Assembly: GCA_002179805.1 (NCBI GenBank)
Contig: NAVB01000279.1
Location: 1-35,529 of the forward strand
Reading direction: 5' to 3'
Source: Acanthamoeba lenticulata
Taxonomy: Eukaryota; Discosea; Longamoebia; Acanthamoebidae
Length of the DNA stretch: 35,529 nucleotides
Shown here: positions 1 to 14,527 of the stretch, piece by piece
How positions within the stretch are numbered: the first letter of the stretch is position 1
How the letters are laid out: every line of letters begins with the position of its first letter
The notes under the pieces: model-generated
Told to the model about the DNA's origin: nothing
The model's input: only the letters and a program-made list of their open reading frames with translations
Database searches by the model: none
Program-made: the position numbers and the translations under genes

Positions 1-557
1 TTTATTTTATCTGTATTTTATTTATATTTCTGTATTTTACGTACCGACGAGGACCTTGGTGCAGGGCGCCGTCAGAGTGTAGATGCCGTCGTGGCAGTCC
101 TTGAAGTAGACCGTAAAGTCCGGCTGCACGTGGGTCGCGTCGATCGACTTGGTCACTGCCTTCTCGCCAGTCTGTAACAATTGCACGATTTTGCGTTAGA
201 ATTGAATATTGGCAACGAATAAGTCAGAATTCTGAAAATGGAAGGTAAATGGTTGCGCACCACAAGATGGACTTGGTTCTTCTGCTGGCTGGCAGCAAGG
301 GCCTGCTCGATGCGCTGCTTCTCCTCCTCGGTGAACTCCTCATCACCCTTGCTCACAACAACTGCAATAAAAATTCATAAGTAAAGAATAAAAAAAAATA
401 AAATCGATTCACCGGAAGAGCAGTGAATTTGTTGAAACAGATGAACGGCATCGATAGGAAGGACACTGAAGGACAAAAGATAGACGAAAATGCAGAGATG
501 CGTAATCAAGTCAGATGATTGGGGATGTGATTCACCTTCAGGCTTGGGCGGATTCAT
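1..557 (-). CDS. 5' part of an unidentified gene (3' end outside window)
   Basis: Three exons can be joined on the minus strand: 557-536, 361-261 and 171-44, the last followed by a donor GTACGT that leads into an AT-rich intron running off the window. The start ATG at 557 gives a short MNPPKPE leader. It is followed by an acidic helical stretch (KGDEEFTEEEKQRIEQALAA) and then a beta-rich segment containing FKDCHDGIYTL and PCTKVLV. Splice phases agree at both joins. I do not recognise the family. The alternating beta segment with repeated Cys loosely recalls the beta-helix of CAP/TBCC proteins, but this is only a guess from about 40 residues. The gene points away from the Piwi gene, with 571 bases between the two start codons. 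Confidence 0.5.
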
Positions 558-1128
558 TTTGATGTGTTTGTGATTTGAGTTGTACAAATACAAGCAGAAT
601 GCGTAGCACGCGGCCGAGAGTAGATGATGGATGACACAAGAAGGAAAAGAGGTTCAGCGCAACCCACAGCACCCTTTGCTGGGCCTCTGGGTCGACGCCA
701 AATTAAGGGACGGAGTTGGGTCACTCCGCTGCGGCGAAGTAGAGCTCGCCTCTCAGGCTACTGCTGCCTCCTGCGCGCCTGCTTCATCTCGGGACCTACT
801 GCGGGAGGCCCGAAGTGCTATGGAGCAGCAAGTCGGGCACATCCACAGTGATGGCCTGACTGTCGGCCCCCCCAAGGAACAAAGTGGGCTGGGCTCAGCA
901 GGGTTTTGGCACGTCGTCATAGACTGCTTCGAATGCCGGTCACAAACTCGTACAGGCAGGTGGTGCCGAGACAATTTCCCCGCCGGTGAGCTGGAAAAGC
1001 GCTACGTGCGGCTCACAACGCCGTTCTTTTTTACAAACAACAAGCTCACACGAGTCACAAATCCAGAAGAATCGAAGATCTCGTGCTAGTGGAATTGATT
1101 GAGATATAAAACAAAAAACCCCCCAAAG
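558..1128. other. Divergent intergenic region between the partial gene and the Piwi gene
   Basis: This stretch of 571 bases separates two start codons that point away from each other, so it should hold both promoters. An open frame of 152 codons lies at 631-1089 on the plus strand. It has no recognisable domain, no start context and no splice link to the next gene, so I do not call it a gene. Confidence 0.5.
1105..1111 (+). promoter_or_regulatory. TATA-like box before the Piwi gene
   Basis: The sequence TATAAAA occurs 18 bases before the Piwi ATG at 1129. A working TATA box would place transcription start about 25-30 bases downstream, just inside the reading frame. It is therefore either coincidental or implies a very short or absent 5' leader. 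Confidence 0.25.
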
Positions 1129-5210
<4,082 letters not shown>

Positions 5211-5493
5211 CACACTTGCCACATGTTGGGGCATATTTAGCAGCCAATTTAGCATATACCACGTAACGGGGGTTTGGTGCATTTGCTGGGTGTGCGTCAG
5301 TCGTTTTGGTCACGAAGAAGGGGCCTCGTGACGCTCAAGTGGTTTCTTCTTCAGCCCCGTTCTCCGGCGCCCAAGGGCCCACCAAGCCCAACTCGAAACT
5401 TCACTGCCTACCGACATACGTCGTGCTCCGGCCTCGCCACAGCCTCACGAACAAGCGACCAAGCTACCAGCCACCTGCAGGTAGCCACTGACG

Positions 5494-6839
5494 ATGGACC
5501 GAAAGCCCAACGCCGAGAATGGCGACATTAGCGAAGAAGTGAAGATTTGCTATGATGCCAAGAAACAAGGGTGGCTCTCATACATCGTCGCTATCGTGTC
5601 ATTGAGTTTGCTAGTCGGGTGGTTCTACGCCATGACGATTTTGCTCTTCGTTTGTCTCTACTACATTCTTGTGCACCAGTCTGTGGTGGCTGTAGCCGTC
5701 ATCGTTGTGCTGGTTTCTTCCACCTTCTGGCCGACCAAGACCCTTTGGCAGGAGTTCATCGATTCACCCCTGTGGCAGGTGCGTACTGCCCTAATCTGTG
5801 TAAATTTTGTTCATTTTATGCTTCGATGTTGATTACGACGACTCCTTCGCAGACGTGGTGCGAGTATTTCTCGTTCACGGTCATGCAGAAGGGTAAAGCG
5901 GTGGCGCCCGACCAGCACTACATCTTCGTAGAGTTCCCGCATGGCGTGTTCCCCCTTGGCTTCATGCTCTCGGCCACCATCGTGCAGAAGGTGCCTTCCC
6001 GAGCCCACACGCGTGGTCATGTTCGCATTGCTCATGAAGTTGGCCGTCTCTCTCTTCTTTCCTCTTCTCTTCTCTTTACTCAGGTGTTGACAGGTCTACG
6101 CGTCGAGGGTGCCATCGCGTCAGTGCTCTTCCGCATCCCCGTGCTCGCCCAGCTGTGCCACTGGTTCGGCAGTCGGCCAGCGACCACAGCCAATATCCAC
6201 AAGCTGCTGGACCAGGGCTCGGCTGGCCTCATGGCGGGCGGCATCGCTGAGATCTTCCTCTCCTCGCGAGAGCACGAGGTGCCTTCCCCCCCCCCCTCTC
6301 TTCCCCAACCGGCGCCCTCTTCACGTTAGACAGGCACTGACCGTCTTCATGCGCAGAAAGTGTACTTGAAGAAGCGCAAAGGGTTCATCAAGATCGCCCT
6401 TCAGCGCGGCGTCTCTCTCGTTCCGGTTTACTACTTTGGTACGTAGCCGGCTCGTTCTTCTGGAGACATGTCTGCTCATGTCGCCAAAAAACACAAATAC
6501 AAAAACACAAAAACAAAAATAAAAACAAAAACAAAAAACAAAACAGGCAACACGCAGCTGCTGGACTTTGCGGGCGGGCGTCTGCTGCAGCGGCTGTCGC
6601 GCTCGCTGCGCATGTCGGTGCTGCTCTACTACGGCCGCTGGTTCCTGCCGGTGCCCTACCAGGTGCCCATCACCATGGTCATCGGCGAGCCGTTCGAGGT
6701 CGAGCGAGTCGAACACCCGACCGACGAGCAGATCGATCAACTCCACCAGCGCTTTATGGAGCAGCTCCAGGCTCTGTTCGACGAGTACAAGCACAAAGTG
6801 GGCGGTGGCTGGCAGAACAAGCAGCTCATCGTCGTGTGA
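5494..6839 (+). CDS. Diacylglycerol acyltransferase 2 family (DGAT2/MGAT-like)
   Basis: Five exons (5494-5778, 5853-5990, 6084-6278, 6357-6438, 6547-6839) encode 330 residues, close to the usual DGAT2 length. Residues about 27-80 are strongly hydrophobic and form the membrane hairpin near the N-terminus. The acyltransferase core follows: YIFVEFPHGVFPLG with putative catalytic H125, GGIAEIF, RKGFIKIAL and SLVPVYYFGNTQ. These match the HPHG, GGxxE and RxGFxxxAxxxGxxLVPVxxFG blocks of the family. It would move an acyl chain from acyl-CoA to diacylglycerol, monoacylglycerol or a fatty alcohol at the ER. The exact acceptor cannot be read from sequence. The first His of the animal HPHG box is Phe here. 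The stop codon lies 46 bases from the stop of the convergent gene. Confidence 0.88.
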
Positions 6840-6885
6840 TGCTCACCCAAACAATTTTGAAAATACACTTTGGTTGTTCCTTGGA

Positions 6886-9800
6886 TCATTCTTGACGATC
6901 CTCCTCGACTTTGTCGCCACAGTGGCCAACAAGTCCTTTGACAAGGAAGTGGTCTTTGCCCACAATCTCGATAAGCTGCTGCTTGGTCTGCTGCTCAAAC
7001 TTATCAGAAGACAACTGGCGACACGCGTGCTCGTAGAGGAACTGGGGCACGCTGCTCGAGGCCTGCAGCACCACCTTGGCCGCATCTTCGCGCTCTTCTT
7101 GGGTTATGCCACGCTTGTTGGCGTACTCCATCTGGATGAAGAGGAACACCAGCAAGTTCGGCCCCGCAAGGTCGAACGGGGGCCAGACCGGATCCCGTCC
7201 AGGTTGCGCGTCCGTGGCCAAGAGGAGGAGCTTGATCAGTCCGCCAAACTCGTACCGAGGGAGAGGACGAGCGTAGTAGTAGTGGCCCATCTCCAGGGTG
7301 GCCAAGATGACAAATAGTGCGTGTGGGCCGACGTCGTCGCTGTTGTTGTGCGCGAGAGCGAGCAGGCTCACGACTTTCTGCCACTCGTTCTCGGCGTCGT
7401 ATTGCGCACATCTGCGGGTGGCGTTGGCCAGGGCCTCAGAGACAGCACGCACCCAGCCTGCAGGCAGCTCTGGCCACCTCGCCAGCAGTCCTGCCCATGA
7501 AACGAGGTTGGTGTAAAGCCCATTGGCTCTGCTCCTATTGGGGGCTTGTGCAAACGGACCCGCAAAAGGCACGATGACGTCCATGTTCGTCTCCTGCTTG
7601 GCAGCAGCCAGAACCAAGTCAAATGCCTGCTTGACCGCGGATGCCTCGGTGGCCGCAGGCGTGGGCGCTATGTCGTCGTCCAAGGTGGGCATGAATCTCA
7701 GCAGGTCGGGCAGAACGGATCTTACGATCTATTGGCCGCGGGCAGGTGCATGCCCCATCTTCAGCAGCATTCCAACAACAGCCAAGCAGCAGGCACAGAC
7801 GACGAACCCATGATTGCGAGTTTAAGATTACCGCCGCGCAGGTAATGAGCCGCGCTGGCGTGAGCATTGGAATCAGCACGGGTCTGTCGTTGTGTTCGGA
7901 GATCTGCAGCAGCAGATCGCTTAGGAAGTCATCACTGACACGTTGGGCTTGCACATTGGCAACACAGGTGTCGAGTACGCGCCCAACGTGGGGCAGCACT
8001 CTGTCGATCAGGTGTTCATCTTGCGCACAAGAATGAAAATGTCAGCTCACCTGAGGTTGACAAGATCAAGAGAGGACATAGAGGAACAGGAAGCAAGAGA
8101 AACACGCACCATCCCACATCATGAGGAGGGAAAAGGCTTCCACGTAGGCGGGGTACTTGACCACTGGCCCACTCAGGAGGGGTAAGACGGTCTCGAAGAC
8201 ACGTTTCATCATCTCTGACTCGACTGTCCATGCCAGGTGTGTGCGTGTTTGCATGCACGTATGGCCATCAGCGACGCAGAGAAAAGCGGGTGAAGCTGCG
8301 CATGCCGTGTGGATAGAGGTACGGGGCAGTTGGAGGCGTTGCAGCAAGTCATGCAGAGCATCAAGCGTCCTTGGCAAATTTCTGAAATCGTCGTTGTCAT
8401 CCTCTCCCAGCACGCCGATCGCTTGGAGCAGAGGCTCAACAGCGTCTACAAGGTTTTCGGGCAAGAACGACTGCTGGATTGGTTGTGATGTAACGTGGAT
8501 CATGTCGGAGAGGAGCTTCGCTGCTGCTTCGAAGACTTGTTTCTTAGGGTCGCTGGTCTCCAGTTGGCGAATGACCGCTTGATCTTGTGGCAGAGCAGCT
8601 CCCCAAGGGTCGTGCTGGTGTCTTGTTGCACTGCCGGCTGGCCGATCCATGTTACTTGCAAGAGGATTGAGACAAGAGAAGGAGAAATGACGGGCCAGTC
8701 GTACTTGTTTATCGTCCATGTAGGGTAGCAGCAACCCGACCAAAAGCTTCCTGGAGCTACGAGATTGTTCCGGACAAACCGCTCGGACCAAGCGCAGGCA
8801 AATGTATGACCCCAGGAGGTTTGCTATGTACTGGGAGCCTACTGTCACCACACGTTGCCATGTCTCCACTGGATTCTGCCGGCCTGAGCTGCGTCTGGGC
8901 GGCTTTGCTGATGGTGGCGCACGAGGTGAGCTGACACGATTGGGCGGCGGCAGGAGCCTTGTTGCTGGCTGAACGTTCCATGGCCAGGTTGGGTTCACTG
9001 TTCCACCTTTCACCACTCTCGCTAGGGTCATACCAGCGGAGGAGGGTGGAGTCGATGCGCCAGTCGTTGTGCGCCAGCAGTACATCACCATCGGTGCAAC
9101 GCTGTATACAACCACCAAACCTCAGTACTTACTTGAGTGATGATCATCAGTCATTGCCCAAAGGCGCACCAGACGTTTCTTTTTGTAATCTAACCTCCTG
9201 TGCAAGTCCAATCCCACTATTTGGAGGCAAGCGTGTGAGCGTTAAAACCACAACACTCAACATCACACACGCAAGAGCATATACCCAAGGCAACTTCCAC
9301 ACTGGGGTGACGCATCAGCACCTGAGTCAGTAAAACAGTTTCATCCAGGTCCAATGGGGGATCTGGCCAGGCGACGTGGGAAGGAAGGTCATTTGGGATC
9401 GATTGAGCAAAAGACAAGCACAAGAGGAGTTGCAAAGGGAGGTACCGATGAGACCAGCACTGATGTCCTGTGCCAAGAGTGTGGCGCAGCAGCAGAGCCA
9501 CACACGAGCCCAGCAACAGCGTGATTCTCCGCTTGACCGTACAATCCTTCGTCTCTTCGCAAGCAACATAGAGCATAATGGGCGACACGTTGTACCACCC
9601 GGCAGCGACGGCAAAGGTCATATAGGCATAGGGAGGCGGCAGCTCTTTTTCGTCCTCATCAACCTCTTCCACGAACTGCGCCTTGAAGGCGCGTGTGATG
9701 AGGCTTGGGTCGTGCTTGGCGAGACATAGCACAGCAGGCGCCAGATGGATGAAGAGCGCCAGCAGCTCATCGTGCCCTTCCATTTCCATCTTTTGCGTTT

Positions 9801-9954
9801 GGTCATGTTCCTCAAGATCAGTAAAGCCCAAAAGAGTCGGAAGTGGGTGGAAGGCATCATCGCAAAAGAGCCAACACAACAGATTAGCCACGCCCTCTGC
9901 ATCGTCTGTGGTCCACAACACGAGTGCGTTAGGTCTGATGGAATGCCACTTCAC
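6886..9954 (-). CDS. Uncharacterised alpha-helical protein, 5' end unresolved
   Basis: The 3' half can be spliced with confidence: exons 8880(approx)-8323, 8223-8110, 8019-7832 and 7728-6886, with agreeing phases, ending at a TGA at 6888-6886. Further upstream, coding-like frames lie at about 9101-8935 and 9952-9322. The 9322 donor joins the 9101 exon in phase. The join between about 8940 and 8880 could not be made with a normal GT-AG intron. A frame reading RLHDEEQDDEGQCW at roughly 10120-9990 probably forms a further 5' exon. The product is rich in Leu and helix formers, with no motif I recognise and no signal peptide; a HEAT/ARM-like repeat protein is possible. Coding GC is lower than in neighbours, and a decaying gene is an alternative. 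Confidence 0.55.
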
Positions 9955-10129
9955 GATGGTGTGATAGATAGGTGAAGTAGAGGGACATCACCATCACAAT
10001 CATCATGGCTGACGAGAGGAGGCAGAAGCAAAAAGGGCCGCACTCGCTCCCACGCGGCTCCTACAGACCAGCACTGCCCTTCGTCGTCCTGCTCCTCGTC
10101 GTGGAGCCGCAGTGGAGGGGACTACTGGG

Positions 10130-10512
10130 TGCTGAGTAGTTGGCGCGCCACACAGCCAGGAGGTTATTCTTGCACTCTCTCGCCGCGATTTCCATCTATG
10201 TGGCCACATGCGGGTGTTGTTTTACACCTTCGCGCTGTTCTTCTTCCTGGAAGAAAAAACAAGCAAAAACATTTGGAAAAGCACATTAGAAAGGGAAAAT
10301 TACAAACGGATAACCGGCTCAACTTTTCTGTCGGACAGGAGAGAACAGAACCCCGGTACTGGGCGTTGTGCTGCTCGCCCGACGCTCGCCCCGACACCGG
10401 CCAGACTGTTGGTCAGGTAATTGGCTTGCTTGGCGGACACAACTTGTTATTGCGCCCGCAACAAGTTTTGATTGCTTGAACGTCCGTTTGGAAAGTTACG
10501 GACTACAGACGC
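10130..10512. other. Divergent intergenic region
   Basis: Between the probable 5' exon of the minus-strand gene and the ATG at 10513. An AAAA-rich segment lies at about 10247-10300. No convincing coding frame or promoter motif was found. Confidence 0.4.
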
Positions 10513-13500
10513 ATGGCGCGCTCACTGTTTCTGCGCGTGGCCGTGGCCCTCGTGGCCGCTGTGCCCACGAGCTTGCTCTACCTCTCCACCGTCCTCAATC
10601 TTCCGTTTCACCTCTCCGCCCTCGGCTATGGAGATGAGGTGGCCACTTTGCTGGTTGATGACGTGCTCTACATTACGTGCGCCATCTACGCCATGGTGAA
10701 TCTTCTACTGTGGACTTGGTTTGCCAGCCACCGGGCCCTCGCGCGTCAGCTCTTCGCCCTTCCTCGGCTGAGCGGGCTCTCGCGCCCCCTCACCTTCTTC
10801 TTCCTGGCCCTGCTCCCGGCTGTCCTCATCGCTGCCCAGGTCGTGCAGAACGGTGGCCGCTATCGTGCCCTCTTCTTGAACGGCGACGGATCCCTCGAAG
10901 TCCTGCTCGCTGTCGCTTTCGACCTCTTCGCCGCCTTCTGCGCCTGTGCCCAGTTGTGGTTCGGCGTCGCTCTCCAGGTTCAGCTCTTCGCCTTCGAGTC
11001 AGGCCAGGACATGCAGCGCTTCACCAAAAAACTCTACTTCCTCTACTCGTCATCTTCGTCTGCAACATCTGATTCAACATCTTCCTCTCTCCGTTCATCT
11101 TCGGCGAGTTCTACATCGTTGGACAACGTGCTCTCGATTGCAGACGACAACGAGGCCAGGAAAAAGGCCTATGAGTTGTCGATGGACCCCACCTATGCGG
11201 GTTTCGTCAAGTCGGTCATGTCGCTCGACGAGTTCAACGCCAATGCGCTGGTGCAAGAGGGCGCCCTCGGCGTTGTGTTCGTCGTGGACCCGTTCGCCTG
11301 TCCCGGCGTGGGCCTGGACGAGACCACCGCCTGGCTCAACGACGAGGCCGCCCTGCGCGCCGAGGAGTCAGCCCAAGTGGGTCCGCTCAAGAACATCGTC
11401 TACACGCCCGAGGGCACCCGCCGCATCGCCTTCCTGCGCGTCAAGTTCGCCGTCTACGCGCTCCTCCCGCCCAATGCCTCTACGCTGGCGCCGCCTCCAG
11501 CCGACATTCCGCGCTACATCGACGAGTGGCTCGGCCAGTTTGGCGCTCACCGGCTCCTGCCCCTCTCTTTTGGTGGTACGTCGACCACCCTCCGTCTACT
11601 TCTGCTTCTTTCTCTCGCGCTCCGTCCCGCTCCAACCCGTCGGGGCACGCACGTAGGGGCCACCGAGGACTTTGCTCGGTGGAAGGCCGAGCTCGGCCGC
11701 ACGCTGGGCGCATCGGTGGTCAACCCGCGCGCCAAGTCACCGCTCGTCCGCAAGCGCTTCCTGGAGCCCTACATGGGGTACGTAATAATCTTTTTATTTT
11801 TCAATTTTATTCACCAATTTCTCTAAATTCTTTTTTAAAAATAAACTTACACTTGGTGCTGGGGTTGCAGGTGGTTTGATTTCCTGAGGTGGCTGGACGC
11901 GTGCTCAGACGCGTCGTGCGCGCGCTATCATCGCTACGAAGTCGAGAAGCTGCGCGAGCGGCCGTCCCGCAAGCAGCCTCGCTTCGTGGACTACGTCTGG
12001 TGGTTCCTGACGTCGCGCCACGGCCCGACCCAGCTCGAGCGCCGCTACGCCGTCTTTGGCCCGGCCAACCGGCGGACGGCCTCGTCAGTCTGCGGCGTCG
12101 TGGCCGCGTGTCTGGCCACCTTCCTCCCGCTCCGGCTCCACTACTTTCCAGACGTCGACACTGTGGCCTTCTTCTCGACCTTTACCGGCCTCACTTGCTT
12201 CCTCTACTTCCTCTGGGCCGTCATCCACGACCACCTGCGCCACTCGTCGTCAAAGTCGACGTCGACGTCTAAGAAGTCCCCTATGTCGACAGCCGTGAGT
12301 CCGATTCAGGGCTTGAGCGTGCAGGAAGAGGACCCGCGCTCGCCCAGCGCCAACACGGTGCTGGCGCCCAAGTATCACTACCACACCAACGTCGACCACT
12401 ACCACCAAGAGGTGCGCGACAAGCAGGTCGCCGCCGGTGACGGCAGCGGCGGCGAAGACGGTCCTGATGTGCCCATGAGCCCCTACAGTACGCTCCCGGA
12501 CTCGGCGCCGCTGCTGCGGGTGCCCTACACGTGCCCGCTCTTTGACAGCAGCGCGGCCAAGGGCCTGCCCGACCCCACGTTCCTCTTTGGCGCCGACAAC
12601 GCGCCGCTCTTTGATGAGGAATTTGAGTCGCACGACCAGGTGCGTGCACCTGCATTCCTCACATTCCATGGCTTCCGTAGGGACACTTCCTTGACTAACG
12701 TCTGAGGCCACCCTAGCTGCTGCCGCCCGTGTTCGGGGGCGAGAAGGACCTGGCCCGCTGGCGCCCCAAGGCGGTGGTGACCAGTGGCGGCGCCATCTCG
12801 GAGGAGTACGCCGTCATGTTCGGGGCCAAGGCCAAGGAGATCAGCCCCGACGCCCTCGGGCATGAGCTCCTTTTTGTCAACCCCAGTACTGTCGGCACCC
12901 TTGTACCCCTTCTCTCCGCCGCGCTCACTCCACCCTCCCATATGCGCAGCGTTCGAGTACCAGGCCGAGGCCACGGTGCCCTTCTACGCCCAGTGGAGCG
13001 AGGAGTTTTTGTACAAGCATCTCCAGTACGTGGGCTCCCCGCCCCGTCTGTGCGTGCGTGCGTTTGTCGGCGTGTGTTCCTGACCGGAGGACGCGCGTGC
13101 ACAGAGGCGAGCCGGTCGTGCTGGTGCGCATGCCCGGCACGGGCCTCCCGCTGCCCTACCAGCTGAGCGACGCCAAGGAGCGCGCCGAAAGAGGCCGGCC
13201 TGCTGGCGAGGATGACGACGTCGAAGCGGTCGCCGACCAGGAGCGGGTGGCCGCCCTCCAGCGGCTCTTTGCATCGCTCAAGCCCGGCCTGCCCATCCTG
13301 CAGAACTTCCTCATCGACCACGACACCAGCCTCCTCCAGAGTACGACAAATTCTTTTCATGCCTTCTCTTCGACGGAAGCACTGCCTGCATTGTTGGAAT
13401 GTCTGAACTGATGGGGCTGTGGGCGCAGAGCTGGTCCAGAGCGAGATCGTCGTGTCCGAGACCTATTGGCGCAAGCGCACGGCTTACTTCCGCCAACAGA

Positions 13501-14452
13501 ACGAGCGCGCCCGGCATGAGCTCCAGACCCTGGGCTACACCGTCCTCCGCAACCTCGTGCGCTCGCTCGACCCTTCTTCCTCTTCCTCTTCCTGTCCCGC
13601 ATCCTGTGCTCGAGCTCTCGGCTAACAGGCGGCGTGCGCAGTTGCCCAAGCGCCACCTTAACTTCATGCGGCGCTACTACCGACGCCTGTTTGGCGCCCT
13701 CGGAGGCCAGCCCGCTGTGCGCTCTCCCCCCCCCTTCGCTGCCAGCCTGGCGGCTGCTGACGTGCGCGTTGGACTTGCCTGTAGGCGGACAAGTACCACA
13801 TGCAGAAGACACAATGGAACGACGAGCCCAGCGCGCGGTTCATCAACCACCACCTCACTTCCATGATCCGTGTACGTTGTGTGCCCCACCGTCTTCTTCA
13901 CTCCCTCGTCAAATCAGGGGGAATATTTTAAATTCATTTATTTTAAATATTAATTCGTTTTTTTGATTCGATCTCCACAATGCAGGAGATCGTGGAGGAG
14001 CCGGTACTGCACCCAGGCCTGGCGCTGTCGATCTGGATCCTCAAGGGCCAGGGCTTCCCGCTCCACCGAGACTCGTCGCCGCCGTTCGATCTCACCCTCG
14101 ATCTCGTCCTCGATCACGTCGGCACTCAGGTCTGCCCCTCATCCACCCATCAAGCCTTGCTTGTGTGTGTTTTTTGTGTTCAAACAACGCTCGACTCACC
14201 TCTTGTGGCGCTGGTGGTTGCGTGGTGGCGATGATGGTGAAATGAGGACAGCCTCGTCCGGTGACGTTCATCCGACGGCGACAGGGCGCGGTGGGCGGGC
14301 TGCTGCCGGGCGTCGAGGAGCACACGCTCTCGCTTGGCGTAGGCGAGGCCGTCCTCTTCCGTGGGGGCGAGATGCCGCACTTTGGCGGCGATCTCGGCGA
14401 GAGCAACTACCACAACGTCCTCCTCTGGACCTGGTCTTACGTCCGCGACTGA
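10513..14452 (+). CDS. Multi-pass membrane protein with C-terminal HxD...H oxygenase-like domain
   Basis: Eleven exons (10513-11575, 11657-11777, 11871-12639, 12717-12885, 12950-13025, 13105-13340, 13429-13556, 13642-13716, 13785-13871, 13986-14129, 14252-14452) encode 1022 residues. Hydrophobic segments lie at about 8-27, 41-65, 91-113 and 125-155, then a pair at 466-484 and 492-513. A Ser-rich loop sits near 178-200 and a charged low-complexity region near 515-600. The rest is predicted soluble. The last 110 residues show FPLHRDSSPPFDLTLDLVLD (H935, D937), then a beta segment, then GEAVLFRGGEMPHFGG (H999) and HNVLLWTW. This is the layout of double-stranded beta-helix 2-oxoglutarate/Fe oxygenases or cupin-like metal proteins. 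A basic residue for 2-oxoglutarate about ten positions after H999 is not evident. I do not recognise the full-length family; the metal-binding role is inferred. Confidence 0.75.
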
Positions 14453-14527
14453 AGTCAACCCCTCAGTCTCCCTCGACCAGAAAAGAAGGAAACGACAGAA
14501 CAATGGCTTTTTTCAACAACTCCCACC

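Noticed and set aside
631..1089. Plus-strand open frame of 152 codons upstream of the Piwi gene
   Set aside because: No recognisable domain, not linked by splicing to the Piwi gene, and it sits in a divergent promoter region.
1099..1128. Upstream extension of the Piwi reading frame to 1099
   Set aside because: It would start from a non-ATG codon and covers a TATA-like and A/C-rich leader; the ATG at 1129 begins the RGG region.
10208..10420. Plus-strand open frame before the multi-pass membrane gene
   Set aside because: Low-complexity, no splice link and no domain; the ATG at 10513 leads directly into a hydrophobic segment.
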